64,000 bases of DNA from Salinimicrobium catena (GCF_900102915.1 NZ_FNGG01000001.1:1-64000); one strand, 5' to 3'; positions 9,178-17,504 are shown, counted from the stretch's first letter. Numbers and translations: made by a program. Notes: generated by a model not told the origin, from the sequence alone.

Positions 9178-10104
9178 TTAAAATTCAATTTGGGGTAAAT
9201 CTTTGTTTTTAAGTCTGTTGTTCATGCCGGCAATACCCTGCAGCCCTCCCGTATGAATGGCTAAAATACGAGTATTTTTAGAAAAATAACCCTTCCCGAT
9301 GAGATCAAAAAGCCCAAACATCATCTTGCCGGTATAGACGGGATCAAGCTGAATTCCGTATCGCCTTTTAAAGTCATTTATGAAGAGGATGAGCTCCCGG
9401 TCCACCTTAGCATAACCCCCAAAATGGTAATTTGTTATAAGTTCCCAGTTATTTTTTTCGCTGAACTGCGCCACTTCGGCATTGAGAAAATCACCCTTCA
9501 GGGCAGGAAACCCCAAGACCTTCTGGCTCTCTTCGGAAGCATTGATAAGCCCCGAAATCGTTCCGCCGGTACCAACGGCGCAGCTTATCTCATCAAATTC
9601 CTTATCTTCTGCGGAAAGGATCTCTTCGCAGCCTTTTACGGCCAGGTTGTTCGTTCCGCCTTCGGGAACAGTGTAGAATTTCCCGAATTTTTCCTGAAGC
9701 CTTTTTAAAAATTCTTCGGAAGTCTTTTCCCGGTAAGCCGCCCGGGACACAAACTCGAAGGTCATTCCGCAGGAAGCGGCAAAATTCAGGGTCGGATTCT
9801 CCCGAAGCGTTTTCTGCAGATCCAGCCCCAGCTCCTCTCCTCTAATCACGCCGATGGTATTGATCCCGAATGCTTTCCCCGCCGCTGCGGTCGCGGCGAT
9901 ATGGTTTGAAAAAGCCCCTCCAAATGTGAGCACGGACTCATGCCCTTCAGAAATGGCATTTTTGAGGTTGTACTTCAGCTTGCGGAACTTATTCCCCGAA
10001 ACCTCGGGATGCAGCAGGTCTTCCCGCTTCATAAAAACGGAAACTCCGGAAACTTCAGCGACGAACTGATTCGGAATTACAGGATGATCTTCAAATAATA
10101 GCAC
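9178..10104 (-). CDS. 1-aminocyclopropane-1-carboxylate deaminase / D-cysteine desulfhydrase family enzyme
   Basis: A 308-residue fold-type II PLP enzyme. The lysine that binds PLP lies in SGNKFRKLKYNLKNA (family GNKxRKL). FGGAFSNHIAATAAAG gives the substrate/cofactor loop, and a Gly-rich phosphate loop AVGTGGTISGL follows. Family members deaminate ACC or break D-cysteine into pyruvate, sulfide and ammonia; the sequence alone does not choose between them. The protein uses GTG at 10104, since no ATG fits. It ends one base before the glucosaminidase start, indicating an operon. Confidence 0.92.
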   Translation of the reverse strand: MLLFEDHPVIPNQFVAEVSGVSVFMKREDLLHPEVSGNKFRKLKYNLKNAISEGHESVLTFGGAFSNHIAATAAAGKAFGINTIGVIRGEELGLDLQKTLRENPTLNFAASCGMTFEFVSRAAYREKTSEEFLKRLQEKFGKFYTVPEGGTNNLAVKGCEEILSAEDKEFDEISCAVGTGGTISGLINASEESQKVLGFPALKGDFLNAEVAQFSEKNNWELITNYHFGGYAKVDRELILFINDFKRRYGIQLDPVYTGKMMFGLFDLIGKGYFSKNTRILAIHTGGLQGIAGMNNRLKNKDLPQIEF

Positions 10105-10159
10105 AAGATTCTCTTCTAAAATGCAAAGGTCAGAAAAGATGCGGCACTTTCCGAAGAAC

Positions 10160-10486
10160 TTACAGGTATTTTAGAAAGGCCCAGAATTTTCGATTGGTGA
10201 TATAGCCAAGATCTTTCTCATTAGCATAGGCCTCCCGCTCAAAACAGATCCTGCTATAGGCCTTATAGGAATCGCGGTATTTGATGAGACGTATGAAGTA
10301 TTCAAAGAAATACCAGATAAAAAAGAAGATGAGCAGCATTTCCACCTGCTGCTTCAGGTGAATGCGTTCGTGGTTCATGAACACCGGGTTCTTCTTCAGT
10401 TCTTCCCGCTTCAGGACTATAAAGGGCCAAAGTACCACGCCATCAAAATGCCTGGCCAGGATGAATTTATTTACCACCACAAACAT
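10160..10486 (-). CDS. Small membrane protein with an HExxH motif
   Basis: A 108-residue protein of unknown function. HERIH (residues 39-43, within NHERIHLKQQVEM) is a zincin-type HExxH motif. It is followed by a hydrophobic stretch (about 51-67, rich in Ile/Phe/Trp) and then CFEREAYANE (81-90), where a Glu could be the third zinc ligand. The same order of elements occurs in M48/M56-type membrane metallopeptidases, but this protein is far shorter than those, with about one membrane segment. It may be a minimal membrane protease or a degenerate relative; I cannot tell which. It diverges from the DUF5522 gene, 33 bases between starts. Confidence 0.75.
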   Translation of the reverse strand: MFVVVNKFILARHFDGVVLWPFIVLKREELKKNPVFMNHERIHLKQQVEMLLIFFFIWYFFEYFIRLIKYRDSYKAYSRICFEREAYANEKDLGYITNRKFWAFLKYL

Positions 10487-10519
10487 GAGGACAAGATAAG
10501 AAAATGCTATTTTTGTGAT

Positions 10520-10696
10520 ATGAGTTTTTTCAAGAAAAAAATTCCTTTAGAAGAAGGAGACTATTATCTCACCCCAGAAGGCTACCGCTGTTTTACCGAA
10601 CAATACCACCTAAAGCGTGGTTATTGCTGCCAAAGCGGCTGCCGCCACTGCCCGTATGGGTACAACAAAAAAACCGATCAACAGACCAAAGAATAA
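10520..10696 (+). CDS. DUF5522 domain-containing small Cys-rich protein
   Basis: A 58-residue protein of the DUF5522 family. LEEGDYYLTPEGYRCFTEQY is followed by HLKRGYCCQSGCRHCPYGY, with five Cys and one His that likely bind metal. A longer frame begins at 10358 but runs across the divergent gene; the ATG at 10520 gives the usual family length. It ends two bases before hutU starts, so the two are co-transcribed. Its function is unknown. Confidence 0.87.
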   Translation: MSFFKKKIPLEEGDYYLTPEGYRCFTEQYHLKRGYCCQSGCRHCPYGYNKKTDQQTKE

Positions 10697-10698
10697 TT

Positions 10699-12708
10699 AT
10701 GGACTTCAAAAAAGCGATCTTAGAAGGAATTCCCGATAAACTGCCTGCAGCCAAAGCATACGACCCAAATGTGAACCACGCGCCAAAGCGCAAGGAGATC
10801 CTGAACGAGGAGGAGAAGAAGCTCGCCCTGCGCAACGCGCTGCGGTATTTTGAGCCGAAGCACCACGCCGAACTTCTTCCTGAATTTCGTGAGGAACTGG
10901 AAACCTACGGCAGGATCTACATGTACAGGCTGCGGCCAGATTATGACATGTATGCCCGATCCATCGAAGAGTATCCCGGAAAATGCGAGCAGGCCAAAGC
11001 CATCATGCTCATGATCCAGAACAATCTTGATCCGAAGGTGGCCCAACACCCACACGAACTTATCACTTATGGAGGAAACGGTGCCGTGTTCCAGAACTGG
11101 GCGCAGTACCGCCTGGTGATGAAATACCTGGCCGAGATGAGCCAGGAGCAAACTTTGGTCATGTATTCGGGACACCCGATGGGGCTGTTCCCATCTCACA
11201 AGGACGCCCCAAGGGTGGTGGTCACCAACGGGATGATGATCCCGAACTATTCAAAACCGGATGACTGGGAGAAGTTCAACGCCCTTGGCGTCACCCAGTA
11301 CGGACAAATGACCGCGGGAAGTTATATGTACATTGGTCCGCAGGGGATCGTGCACGGAACTACCATCACCGTGCTCAACGGTCTAAGGAAGATAGGTAAA
11401 GGAGGAGGGTCCTTATTCGTTACCTCAGGTTTAGGAGGAATGAGCGGCGCCCAGCCAAAGGCAGGGAACATTGCAGGCTGTATCACGGTGTGTGCCGAGG
11501 TGAATCCCAAAGCGGTAGAAACCCGTCATTCACAAGGCTGGGTAGACGAGGTAGTGACCGATCTCAATGAGCTGGTTGAAAAAGTAAAAAAGGCTAAAGA
11601 AGAAAAGAAAACGATCTCTTTCGCCTACCAGGGCAACGTGGTGGACGTATGGGAGGAATTCGAGAAGCAAGACCTGCATATTGACCTGGGAAGCGACCAG
11701 ACCTCCCTTCACAATCCGTGGGCAGGAGGCTATTATCCGGTGGGACTTTCCTTTGAGGAGTCAAAGGAGCTTATGGCCAATGATCCGGAAAAGTTCAAAG
11801 AAAAGGTTCAGGAGAGTCTCAGAAGGCAGACAGAGGCGATCAACCGCCACACCCAAAAAGGCACCTATTTCTTCGATTACGGAAATGCCTTTTTACTCGA
11901 GGCTTCCAGGGCGGGCGCTAAGATCTATAAAGACGAACAGGGCAATTTCGTGACTTCCGAAAAAGCCAAAGACAAGGAGAATTTCGCATACCCGAGTTAC
12001 GTACAGGACATTATGGGCCCCATGTGCTTTGATTATGGCTTCGGACCTTTCCGTTGGGTATGTGCTTCCGGAAAACAGGAAGACCTGGACAAAACCGACG
12101 CCATCGCTACCGAAGTGCTTCAGAGGCTAAAAGAGAATTCCCCCGAAGAGATTCAGCAGCAGATGCAGGACAATATCAAGTGGATACAGGGTGCCAGGGA
12201 GAACAAGCTGGTGGTAGGTTCCCAGGCACGGATTCTTTATGCCGATGCCCTGGGAAGAATAGAGATCGCCAAAGCTTTCAACGACGCCATCGCCAAAGGA
12301 GAGATAGGAACCGTGGTCCTTGGAAGGGATCACCACGACGTTTCAGGAACCGATTCCCCTTACCGGGAAACCTCGAATATCTATGACGGATCCCGCTTCA
12401 CGGCCGACATGGCCATTCACAATGTGATAGGCGACAGCTTTAGAGGTGCCACCTGGGTGAGCATTCATAACGGCGGCGGTGTTGGCTGGGGAGAAGTGAT
12501 CAATGGCGGATTCGGTATGGTTCTTGAGGGTAATAAAGAGTCCGAAAGACGACTTAAGTCTATGTTATACTGGGATGTAAACAACGGGATCGCCCGCCGG
12601 TCCTGGGCCCGAAATGAGGGCGCGCTGTTTGCGATCAAACGGGCCATGGAAACAGAGCCGCAGTTACAGATCACCATTCCTAATATGGTAGATGAAAGTT
12701 TATTGTAA
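10699..12708 (+). CDS. hutU: Urocanate hydratase
   Basis: A 669-residue urocanase. It converts urocanate to imidazolonepropionate in histidine breakdown, using NAD+ as an electrophilic cofactor. Visible family blocks include TYGGNGAVFQNWAQYRL, the GTTITVLNGLRK and TSGLGGMSGAQPKAG cofactor regions, FGPFRWVCASG (the conserved Cys block) and GRDHHDVSGTDSPYRETS. It is about 110 residues longer than the classical 555-residue Pseudomonas type, as expected for the long Bacteroidota form. An upstream in-frame ATG at 10624 overlaps the DUF5522 gene and was rejected. No other hut gene lies in the window. The arginase-like protein at 43854 is of the fold used by formimidoylglutamase (HutG), but it is 31 kb away. 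Confidence 0.96.
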   Translation: MDFKKAILEGIPDKLPAAKAYDPNVNHAPKRKEILNEEEKKLALRNALRYFEPKHHAELLPEFREELETYGRIYMYRLRPDYDMYARSIEEYPGKCEQAKAIMLMIQNNLDPKVAQHPHELITYGGNGAVFQNWAQYRLVMKYLAEMSQEQTLVMYSGHPMGLFPSHKDAPRVVVTNGMMIPNYSKPDDWEKFNALGVTQYGQMTAGSYMYIGPQGIVHGTTITVLNGLRKIGKGGGSLFVTSGLGGMSGAQPKAGNIAGCITVCAEVNPKAVETRHSQGWVDEVVTDLNELVEKVKKAKEEKKTISFAYQGNVVDVWEEFEKQDLHIDLGSDQTSLHNPWAGGYYPVGLSFEESKELMANDPEKFKEKVQESLRRQTEAINRHTQKGTYFFDYGNAFLLEASRAGAKIYKDEQGNFVTSEKAKDKENFAYPSYVQDIMGPMCFDYGFGPFRWVCASGKQEDLDKTDAIATEVLQRLKENSPEEIQQQMQDNIKWIQGARENKLVVGSQARILYADALGRIEIAKAFNDAIAKGEIGTVVLGRDHHDVSGTDSPYRETSNIYDGSRFTADMAIHNVIGDSFRGATWVSIHNGGGVGWGEVINGGFGMVLEGNKESERRLKSMLYWDVNNGIARRSWARNEGALFAIKRAMETEPQLQITIPNMVDESLL

Positions 12709-12726
12709 AACCAAAACCCAAGGATT

Positions 12727-13263
12727 ATGAGATCATTGAAAATTACCACTGTCGCGTTACTGTTCGCCCTGGTACTCACCTCGTGCAGCAGCGTTAAAGT
12801 CGCTACAGATTATGACCAGAACGTGAATTTTAATCAGTATCAAACCTTCGCTTTCTTTAAACCGGGAATCGATAAGGCAGACATTTCTGATCTCGATAAG
12901 AAAAGGATCCTTAGGGCCATTGAGGCTGAACTGCAGCAAAAAGGTCTTACCAAATCTGATAACCCCGATATGCTGGTGAGCATTTTCACCAAGACCAGGG
13001 AGAATATCAACATCTACAATAACAACTACGCCTACGGCTATGGCTGGGGATGGCATCCCTGGTACTGGGGCTCCGGCTATAACACCGTGAGTTCGACCAC
13101 CGAAGGAACCCTGTATATCGATCTTATCGACGCCGATAAGAAAGAACTGGTATGGCAGGGAATGGGTACCGCCGCGCTTGCCCGTGAAGTTGACCGTAAA
13201 CAGGAAAGGATCAACGAGATCGTTGAGGAGATCCTGGAAAAATATCCCCCGGGACGAAATTAA
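12727..13263 (+). CDS. DUF4136 domain lipoprotein
   Basis: A 178-residue predicted lipoprotein. MRSLKITTVALLFALVLTSC provides the signal and lipobox. The rest is a DUF4136 domain: VATDYDQNVNFNQYQTFAFF at the start, the central aromatic/Gly-rich block YGYGWGWHPWYWGSGY, then GTLYIDLIDADKKELVWQG near the end. The family is outer-membrane or periplasmic and of unknown function. It is 18 bases after hutU on the same strand and is closed by the terminator at 13286. Confidence 0.9.
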   Translation: MRSLKITTVALLFALVLTSCSSVKVATDYDQNVNFNQYQTFAFFKPGIDKADISDLDKKRILRAIEAELQQKGLTKSDNPDMLVSIFTKTRENINIYNNNYAYGYGWGWHPWYWGSGYNTVSSTTEGTLYIDLIDADKKELVWQGMGTAALAREVDRKQERINEIVEEILEKYPPGRN

Positions 13264-13285
13264 TCGTTCAGTCCCCCCGAGCTGA

Positions 13286-13321
13286 AGCCGTTAAAAATTG
13301 ATTTTTTTAGCGGCTTTTTTT
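13286..13321 (+). terminator. Rho-independent terminator after the DUF4136 gene
   Basis: The stem AGCCGTTAAAAA (13286) pairs with TTTTTAGCGGCT (one G-T pair) and runs into a T-run. It ends the DUF5522-hutU-DUF4136 transcript. Confidence 0.88.
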
Positions 13322-13341
13322 GTGGCTAATAAAATTTCAAA

Positions 13342-13659
13342 TTATTGAGTTCTATTTATTTTGGCAGGATCTTGCCGCGTATCAAATACATCTGCAATTT
13401 TTATAAAACCTTTGACCTGATCAACCGAATATATAATTTTGAAGTTCTTTTTTAAAAGATAGCGGTAAATTATTTCTCTGCCTATAAGTAATTCTTCCTT
13501 CTGCCCAATAAAAGGATCTTTTTTTAAGCTGTTAGATTCATTAACAATGTCCTGAACCATTCTTATAGCTGTCCTTTTTCCGGCATTTTCCAGATAGTAG
13601 AGAAAAATTAGATCTAATTGCCGTTCTGCAAAATCTGACCAGATAATTTCAAATGTCAT
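13342..13659 (-). CDS. RelE/ParE-family toxin
   Basis: A 105-residue ParE/RelE-superfamily toxin. The N-terminal FEIIWSDFAERQLDLIFLYY is the standard ParE opening. It is followed by the central block DPFIGQKEELLIGREIIYRY with basic residues, KNFKIIYSVD, and the closing IKIADVFDTRQDP (family: I..I.H.R.(D)P). ParE-type members poison gyrase and RelE-type members cut mRNA; the subtype is not decided here. It begins directly after the antitoxin stop (TAA followed at once by ATG), the usual coupled arrangement. Confidence 0.9.
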   Translation of the reverse strand: MTFEIIWSDFAERQLDLIFLYYLENAGKRTAIRMVQDIVNESNSLKKDPFIGQKEELLIGREIIYRYLLKKNFKIIYSVDQVKGFIKIADVFDTRQDPAKINRTQ

Positions 13660-13893
13660 TTACTGATATTTCTTCAGTAGGTCTGAAGATCTTTTGAATC
13701 GATTGTTTTGAAAATCTGCTTCAGAAATATCAATTCGCTCATTCAATTCCTCTTTGGTCATAGGTTTAGAATTCTCCTGAACAAGGCTATTCGTTTCCTT
13801 CCTCAGAAGTTCTTCCAGGCGGGTTATCACCTCTTCACTTTGAAGCTTTAAAAATTCCTGAACAAATTCTATTTTCCTTTTTTGCAGATCCAT
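13660..13893 (-). CDS. Antitoxin of the ParE-type pair
   Basis: A 77-residue, highly charged protein encoded immediately before the toxin. The first 35 residues (MDLQKRKIEFVQEFLKLQSE and on) are helical, and the second half (MTKEELNERIDISEADFQNN) looks like the flexible toxin-wrapping tail of flavobacterial ParE antitoxins. It has no named DNA-binding motif that I can see. ATG at 13893 is preferred to a TTG at 13911. A TAnnTTTG box (rc of 13909-13916) lies 15 bases upstream and would support autoregulation. Confidence 0.85.
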   Translation of the reverse strand: MDLQKRKIEFVQEFLKLQSEEVITRLEELLRKETNSLVQENSKPMTKEELNERIDISEADFQNNRFKRSSDLLKKYQ

Positions 13894-13908
13894 AAGGGAT
13901 GTTTTATT

Positions 13909-13916
13909 CAAAAATA
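13909..13916 (-). promoter_or_regulatory. -7 promoter element (TATTTTTG) for the toxin-antitoxin operon
   Basis: The minus strand reads TATTTTTG, a match to the Bacteroidota TAnnTTTG -7 box, 15 bases before the antitoxin ATG. No good -33 TTTG is visible. Confidence 0.5.
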
Positions 13917-14028
13917 CAAATTATCTGCTTAATGTATGTGCCTTCCTCCAGTCCTTTCAGCCTAAATATCAACAACTTGCAAGTCCAATATTTTTGTATC
14001 TTTAAGCACCTGTTTATTACCGATTTTT

Positions 14029-15786
14029 ATGGAACAAGAATTTGAATCCAACGAGATAATTGACCGTCTACCGGCGCACCTCAAACAATTCATCAAGCCT
14101 CAGAATTATGAGGAGTACACCCCAATTAACCAGGCGGTGTGGAGGTATGTGATGCGCAAGAACGTGGAGTACCTGAGCCAGGTAGCCCATTCCTCTTATC
14201 TTGACGGACTGCGGCAAACCGGAATTTCCATAGACCACATTCCCAACATGTACGGGATGAACAGGATCCTGAAGGAGATCGGCTGGGCAGCCGTGGCCGT
14301 TGACGGTTTTATTCCGCCGGCAGCTTTTATGGAGTTTCAGGCCTACAACGTACTGGTAATTGCCAGTGACATCAGGCAGCTGGAGCACATTGAATACACC
14401 CCTGCCCCCGATATCATCCACGAAGGAGCGGGACACGCACCCATTATTGCCAACCCTGAATATGCCGAATACCTGCGTCGCTTCGGAGAGATAGGCTGCA
14501 AGGCCATTTCCAGCGCGCATGATTACGAGGTGTACGAAGCCATTCGCCACCTTTCGATCATCAAAGAAGCCGAAGACACTCCGCAGCAAGAGATAGAAGC
14601 TGCAGAAAAGCGTGTGGATGAGTTACAGAACAAGAATCCGGAGCCAAGTGAAATGGCCCAGATAAGAAACCTGCACTGGTGGACCGTGGAGTACGGACTC
14701 ATTGGCACAGTGGAGAACCCGAAGATCTACGGGGCCGGACTACTTTCTTCTATTGGGGAAAGTACCTGGTGCATGACCGATAAGGTGAAGAAGATCCCTT
14801 ACACCATTGAGGCCGCGAAGCAGGATTTTGATATCACCAAACCTCAGCCGCAGCTGTATGTCACTCCAGATTTCGCTCACCTGAGCTCGGTCCTGGAGGA
14901 GTTTGCCAATAAAATGGCCCTGCGGGTCGGCGGACTGGAAGGATTGAAAAAGCTTATTAATTCCAAGAATATTGGCACCATTGAATTAAGTACGGGGATA
15001 CAGATCTCCGGAAACTTTTCAAGGGTCATAGAACATGAAGGCAAACCCATTTATTTCCAGACCACCGGAAAAACCGCCCTTGCTGCCAGGGAAAAGGAAC
15101 TGGTGGGCCATGGCACCGAAAATCATCCCGAAGGATTTGGCTCTCCCGTGGGAAAATTGAAAGGCATCAACCTGGCGATCGAAGACATGAGTCCGCGTGA
15201 CCTTCGCGCCTACGACATTTATGAAGGCGAAAAGATCACCTTCGAATTCGAAGGCGGCGTGGTAGTAAAAGGAGAGATCATTACCGGTACTCGCAACCTG
15301 CAGGGCAAGGTCATTCTGATAAGCCTGAAGGATTGTACCGTCACCTACAACGACGAAATGCTCTTCCAGCCCGAGTGGGGGAAATATGACATGGCGGTAG
15401 GTAAAGAAGTGATCTCGGCTTTTGCCGGCCCGGCTGACTGGCACTCATTTGACATGATCACCCACAAACCTTCTTCGACTACCATCAAGAGCAAGAAAAC
15501 TCCGGAAAAACAGGAACTGGAATCGCTTTACGAGTCGGTGAGAAATATCCGGGAAGGCAAGAACACGAAGTTCTCACTGCAAGCCGCTTTTGATATTCTG
15601 AAAAAGCACCATCCAAAGGACTGGCTGCTTTCAGTAGAGATCTTTGAACTGGCCCACGACAAGGATGAAAAGCTGGCTTCGGAAGTACTGCAGCACCTTG
15701 AAGAGGTCAAATCAAACCGACCTGAAGTTGCTCATCTAATAGACGGTGGGGTGAACACCGTAAAATCAGACTTTGTAGCGGGATAA
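14029..15786 (+). CDS. phhA: Aromatic amino acid hydroxylase (phenylalanine 4-monooxygenase-like) with long C-terminal extension
   Basis: A 585-residue pterin-dependent hydroxylase. The iron ligands are His-131 and His-136 in IIHEGAGHAPII and Glu-221 in WWTVEYGL, the usual two-His-one-Glu set. The catalytic domain ends near residue 300 (SSVLEEFANKMALRVGGLEG). The remaining roughly 280 residues are not found in classical bacterial phenylalanine hydroxylases (about 260-300 residues). They contain beta-rich (KITFEFEGGVVVKGEI) and helical parts and are known only from the Bacteroidota/Bacillota long form. The substrate, Phe or Tyr, is inferred from the family. The gene is monocistronic and converges with DUF4230. 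Confidence 0.9.
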   Translation: MEQEFESNEIIDRLPAHLKQFIKPQNYEEYTPINQAVWRYVMRKNVEYLSQVAHSSYLDGLRQTGISIDHIPNMYGMNRILKEIGWAAVAVDGFIPPAAFMEFQAYNVLVIASDIRQLEHIEYTPAPDIIHEGAGHAPIIANPEYAEYLRRFGEIGCKAISSAHDYEVYEAIRHLSIIKEAEDTPQQEIEAAEKRVDELQNKNPEPSEMAQIRNLHWWTVEYGLIGTVENPKIYGAGLLSSIGESTWCMTDKVKKIPYTIEAAKQDFDITKPQPQLYVTPDFAHLSSVLEEFANKMALRVGGLEGLKKLINSKNIGTIELSTGIQISGNFSRVIEHEGKPIYFQTTGKTALAAREKELVGHGTENHPEGFGSPVGKLKGINLAIEDMSPRDLRAYDIYEGEKITFEFEGGVVVKGEIITGTRNLQGKVILISLKDCTVTYNDEMLFQPEWGKYDMAVGKEVISAFAGPADWHSFDMITHKPSSTTIKSKKTPEKQELESLYESVRNIREGKNTKFSLQAAFDILKKHHPKDWLLSVEIFELAHDKDEKLASEVLQHLEEVKSNRPEVAHLIDGGVNTVKSDFVAG

Positions 15787-15789
15787 GGT

Positions 15790-16401
15790 TTAGAGCTTAA
15801 GCTCCTTCAATTCTCCGGAATCGAATTTCTCTCCTTTATATTCCAGGGTCCAGCCCAGGGAACTGGTAAGGATATAGATCTTTTGCAATTCACTGATGAG
15901 CCTGTTCTGCGCGTTCGATTTTAAAGAGGATTTCTCGACTTTCTCACGAATGGATTTTCTGATGCGGCTTTTGATCTTGTTGTAATCCTCGGCCTCGAAC
16001 TGGTTAAGGTAATCCTGGGTCACGTCGTAGTACTGAATATCGGGATAGATCGAGATCTCTTCTTTCGGGATATGGGTGATGGTTACGGTCTTTTCCTCTT
16101 CGTTCACCTCCACCTTCAGCTTGCTAAGATCGTAAGCGACGGTAGCTTTCGCGTTCACCACGATCAGGGCCTTTTTCCTGGCAGAGAATACGTCGAAATA
16201 GAACTTTCGGGAATCTTTATAGGTATAGACCTGCGAAAAAGTTCCTTCGGTCACCACCAGCTTTCCCACGTTCTTTACCTGCTGCTGAATTAACGCGGTG
16301 CTTTCCTCAAGCCGGTCCTTTTCGGCATCACGACGTTCACAATACCGCAAGCCAAGTACGATCAGCAATACCGAAACAGCGCCTAAAATGAATTTTCTCA
16401 T
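15790..16401 (-). CDS. DUF4230 domain-containing membrane-anchored protein
   Basis: A 203-residue protein with an N-terminal membrane anchor (residues 4-20, FILGAVSVLLIVLGLRY) and a DUF4230 domain. The visible blocks are VGKLVVTEGTFSQVYTYKDS, KALIVVNAKATVAYDLSKLK, VTITHIPKEEISIYPDIQYY and a helical C-terminal region. The function is unknown and it faces the periplasm or cell surface. It ends three bases from the hydroxylase stop and starts 45 bases below the GSCFA gene stop, so it may share that transcript. Confidence 0.88.
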   Translation of the reverse strand: MRKFILGAVSVLLIVLGLRYCERRDAEKDRLEESTALIQQQVKNVGKLVVTEGTFSQVYTYKDSRKFYFDVFSARKKALIVVNAKATVAYDLSKLKVEVNEEEKTVTITHIPKEEISIYPDIQYYDVTQDYLNQFEAEDYNKIKSRIRKSIREKVEKSSLKSNAQNRLISELQKIYILTSSLGWTLEYKGEKFDSGELKELKL

Positions 16402-16446
16402 AACCTGAAGTTACAAATAAGCAGCTGTCTTTTTTTGAATAAAATG

Positions 16447-17385
16447 TTAGAATCTTATTTGCGGGTGCGAGGTTTGGATCTCCTCTATCTTCTTTTGCAG
16501 GTCCTTTTTGAACTTTTGATGCGCTTCAGAAGCTTCATTGAAAGGCCGGTGAGAAAGCCCTTTTTGGATGCCATCGATCTTTTTCATCACCTGCCCGGCT
16601 TCTGCAGAGATCCAGGTTTCCCTGAACCTTTCCCAGATGTAATCTATAGCTACCTCGTTTGGATGCACCATATCTTCGGCATAGAAGCGGTAATCTCGCA
16701 GCTCATCCATCATGACCTCATAAGAGGGAAAATATTCTGTATTGGACTGTTCGGCAACAATTTCATGGATCGCTGAAATAAGTTTTGCCTTGCTCTGCTG
16801 ATTTTCGAGGAATCCATCCTTTATATGTCGGACGGGACTTACCGTAAAAATGATCGCTGCGGAAGGATTCAGCTCTTTCACGATCTCCACACATCTTACA
16901 AGATCCTCTTTCACCTCCAGCAGCTCTTTGCTGAAGTTCTTCTGCGGAACTTTATGGCAGTTGGCCACCACTTTTCCGGACTCCCTAAAGCGATAGCCCC
17001 AGGCGGTACCCGGAGTGATGATAACTTGAGTGGCCGATCTTAAGAATTCGGCTGTCTCCTCTACCGCCGTATTCAGCCGCTCCAGGATCTCGCCTTTATC
17101 ACTGCTGTTAAGATCTGAATGCGCCCCAAAGAAATGCCAGGCCTCATTGTGATAAAAAATATCTTCTTCTGAAAAACGCTTTTTTGACCGCACATTTTCC
17201 AGGAACGCCCGAATGGCCGAGGGATGAAATAAAATACCGAAAGGGTTCAGGAAATTCCGGAATTTGAAGTACTCCAGTTTCTTCCCAATGTTCTCTACAA
17301 AACAGGAACCCAAAAGCAGGATCCGGGATTCGTAGGTGATCTTCGGCTCCTTAGGCTGAATGGGTATTTTGGTCCTGAAGTCTAT
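16447..17385 (-). CDS. GSCFA domain-containing protein, probable ATA start
   Basis: This is a GSCFA/SGNH-like hydrolase domain protein. GSCFVENIGKKL is the name-giving block I, NPFGILFHPSAI follows, ITPGTAWGYR lies mid-protein, and VHPNEVAIDYIWERF is the Asp/His-like block. The first conventional codon is TTG at 17313, but it starts exactly at the G of GSCF and would remove the first strand. The frame continues upstream to a TGA-TAA pair at 17425-17430 and encodes DFRTKIPIQPKEPKITYESR plus ILLL, the normal GSCFA N-terminus. The codon at the expected Met is ATA (17383-17385). The 312-residue product from ATA fits the family. Either ATA is used as a start, or a recent ATG-to-ATA change (or read error) has damaged the gene. 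Confidence 0.85.
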   Translation of the reverse strand: MDFRTKIPIQPKEPKITYESRILLLGSCFVENIGKKLEYFKFRNFLNPFGILFHPSAIRAFLENVRSKKRFSEEDIFYHNEAWHFFGAHSDLNSSDKGEILERLNTAVEETAEFLRSATQVIITPGTAWGYRFRESGKVVANCHKVPQKNFSKELLEVKEDLVRCVEIVKELNPSAAIIFTVSPVRHIKDGFLENQQSKAKLISAIHEIVAEQSNTEYFPSYEVMMDELRDYRFYAEDMVHPNEVAIDYIWERFRETWISAEAGQVMKKIDGIQKGLSHRPFNEASEAHQKFKKDLQKKIEEIQTSHPQIRF

Positions 17386-17423
17386 CGCTCTATAGGTTGG
17401 GTTTCTTTTCGTACTTCCTTATC

Positions 17424-17452
17424 ACCTGCAAGGTTTTGAAAACCTTATAGGT
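17424..17452. repeat. Imperfect palindromic hairpin repeat (ACCTGCAAGGTTTT type)
   Basis: ACCTGCAAGGTTTT (17424-17437) pairs with AAAACCTTATAGGT (17439-17452), with two mismatches and a one-base loop. It belongs to the same design class as the hairpins at 6944 and 17472. Confidence 0.65.
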
Positions 17453-17471
17453 CTGAAATATTTGATTGAAG

Positions 17472-17504
17472 AACCTACAAGGTCAGAAAAAGACCTTGCA
17501 GGTT
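17472..17504. repeat. Palindromic hairpin repeat between the GSCFA gene and alaS
   Basis: AACCTACAAGGTC (17472-17484) and GACCTTGCAGGTT (17492-17504) pair with one mismatch over a seven-base A-rich loop. It lies between the alaS stop (17512) and the GSCFA gene. On the minus strand it could stop alaS transcription, but no strong T-run follows. Confidence 0.75.

Noticed and set aside
10358-10519. Longer start for the DUF5522 gene
   Set aside because: The extension lies opposite the HExxH gene's coding region and is absent from the family; ATG 10520 gives the normal length.
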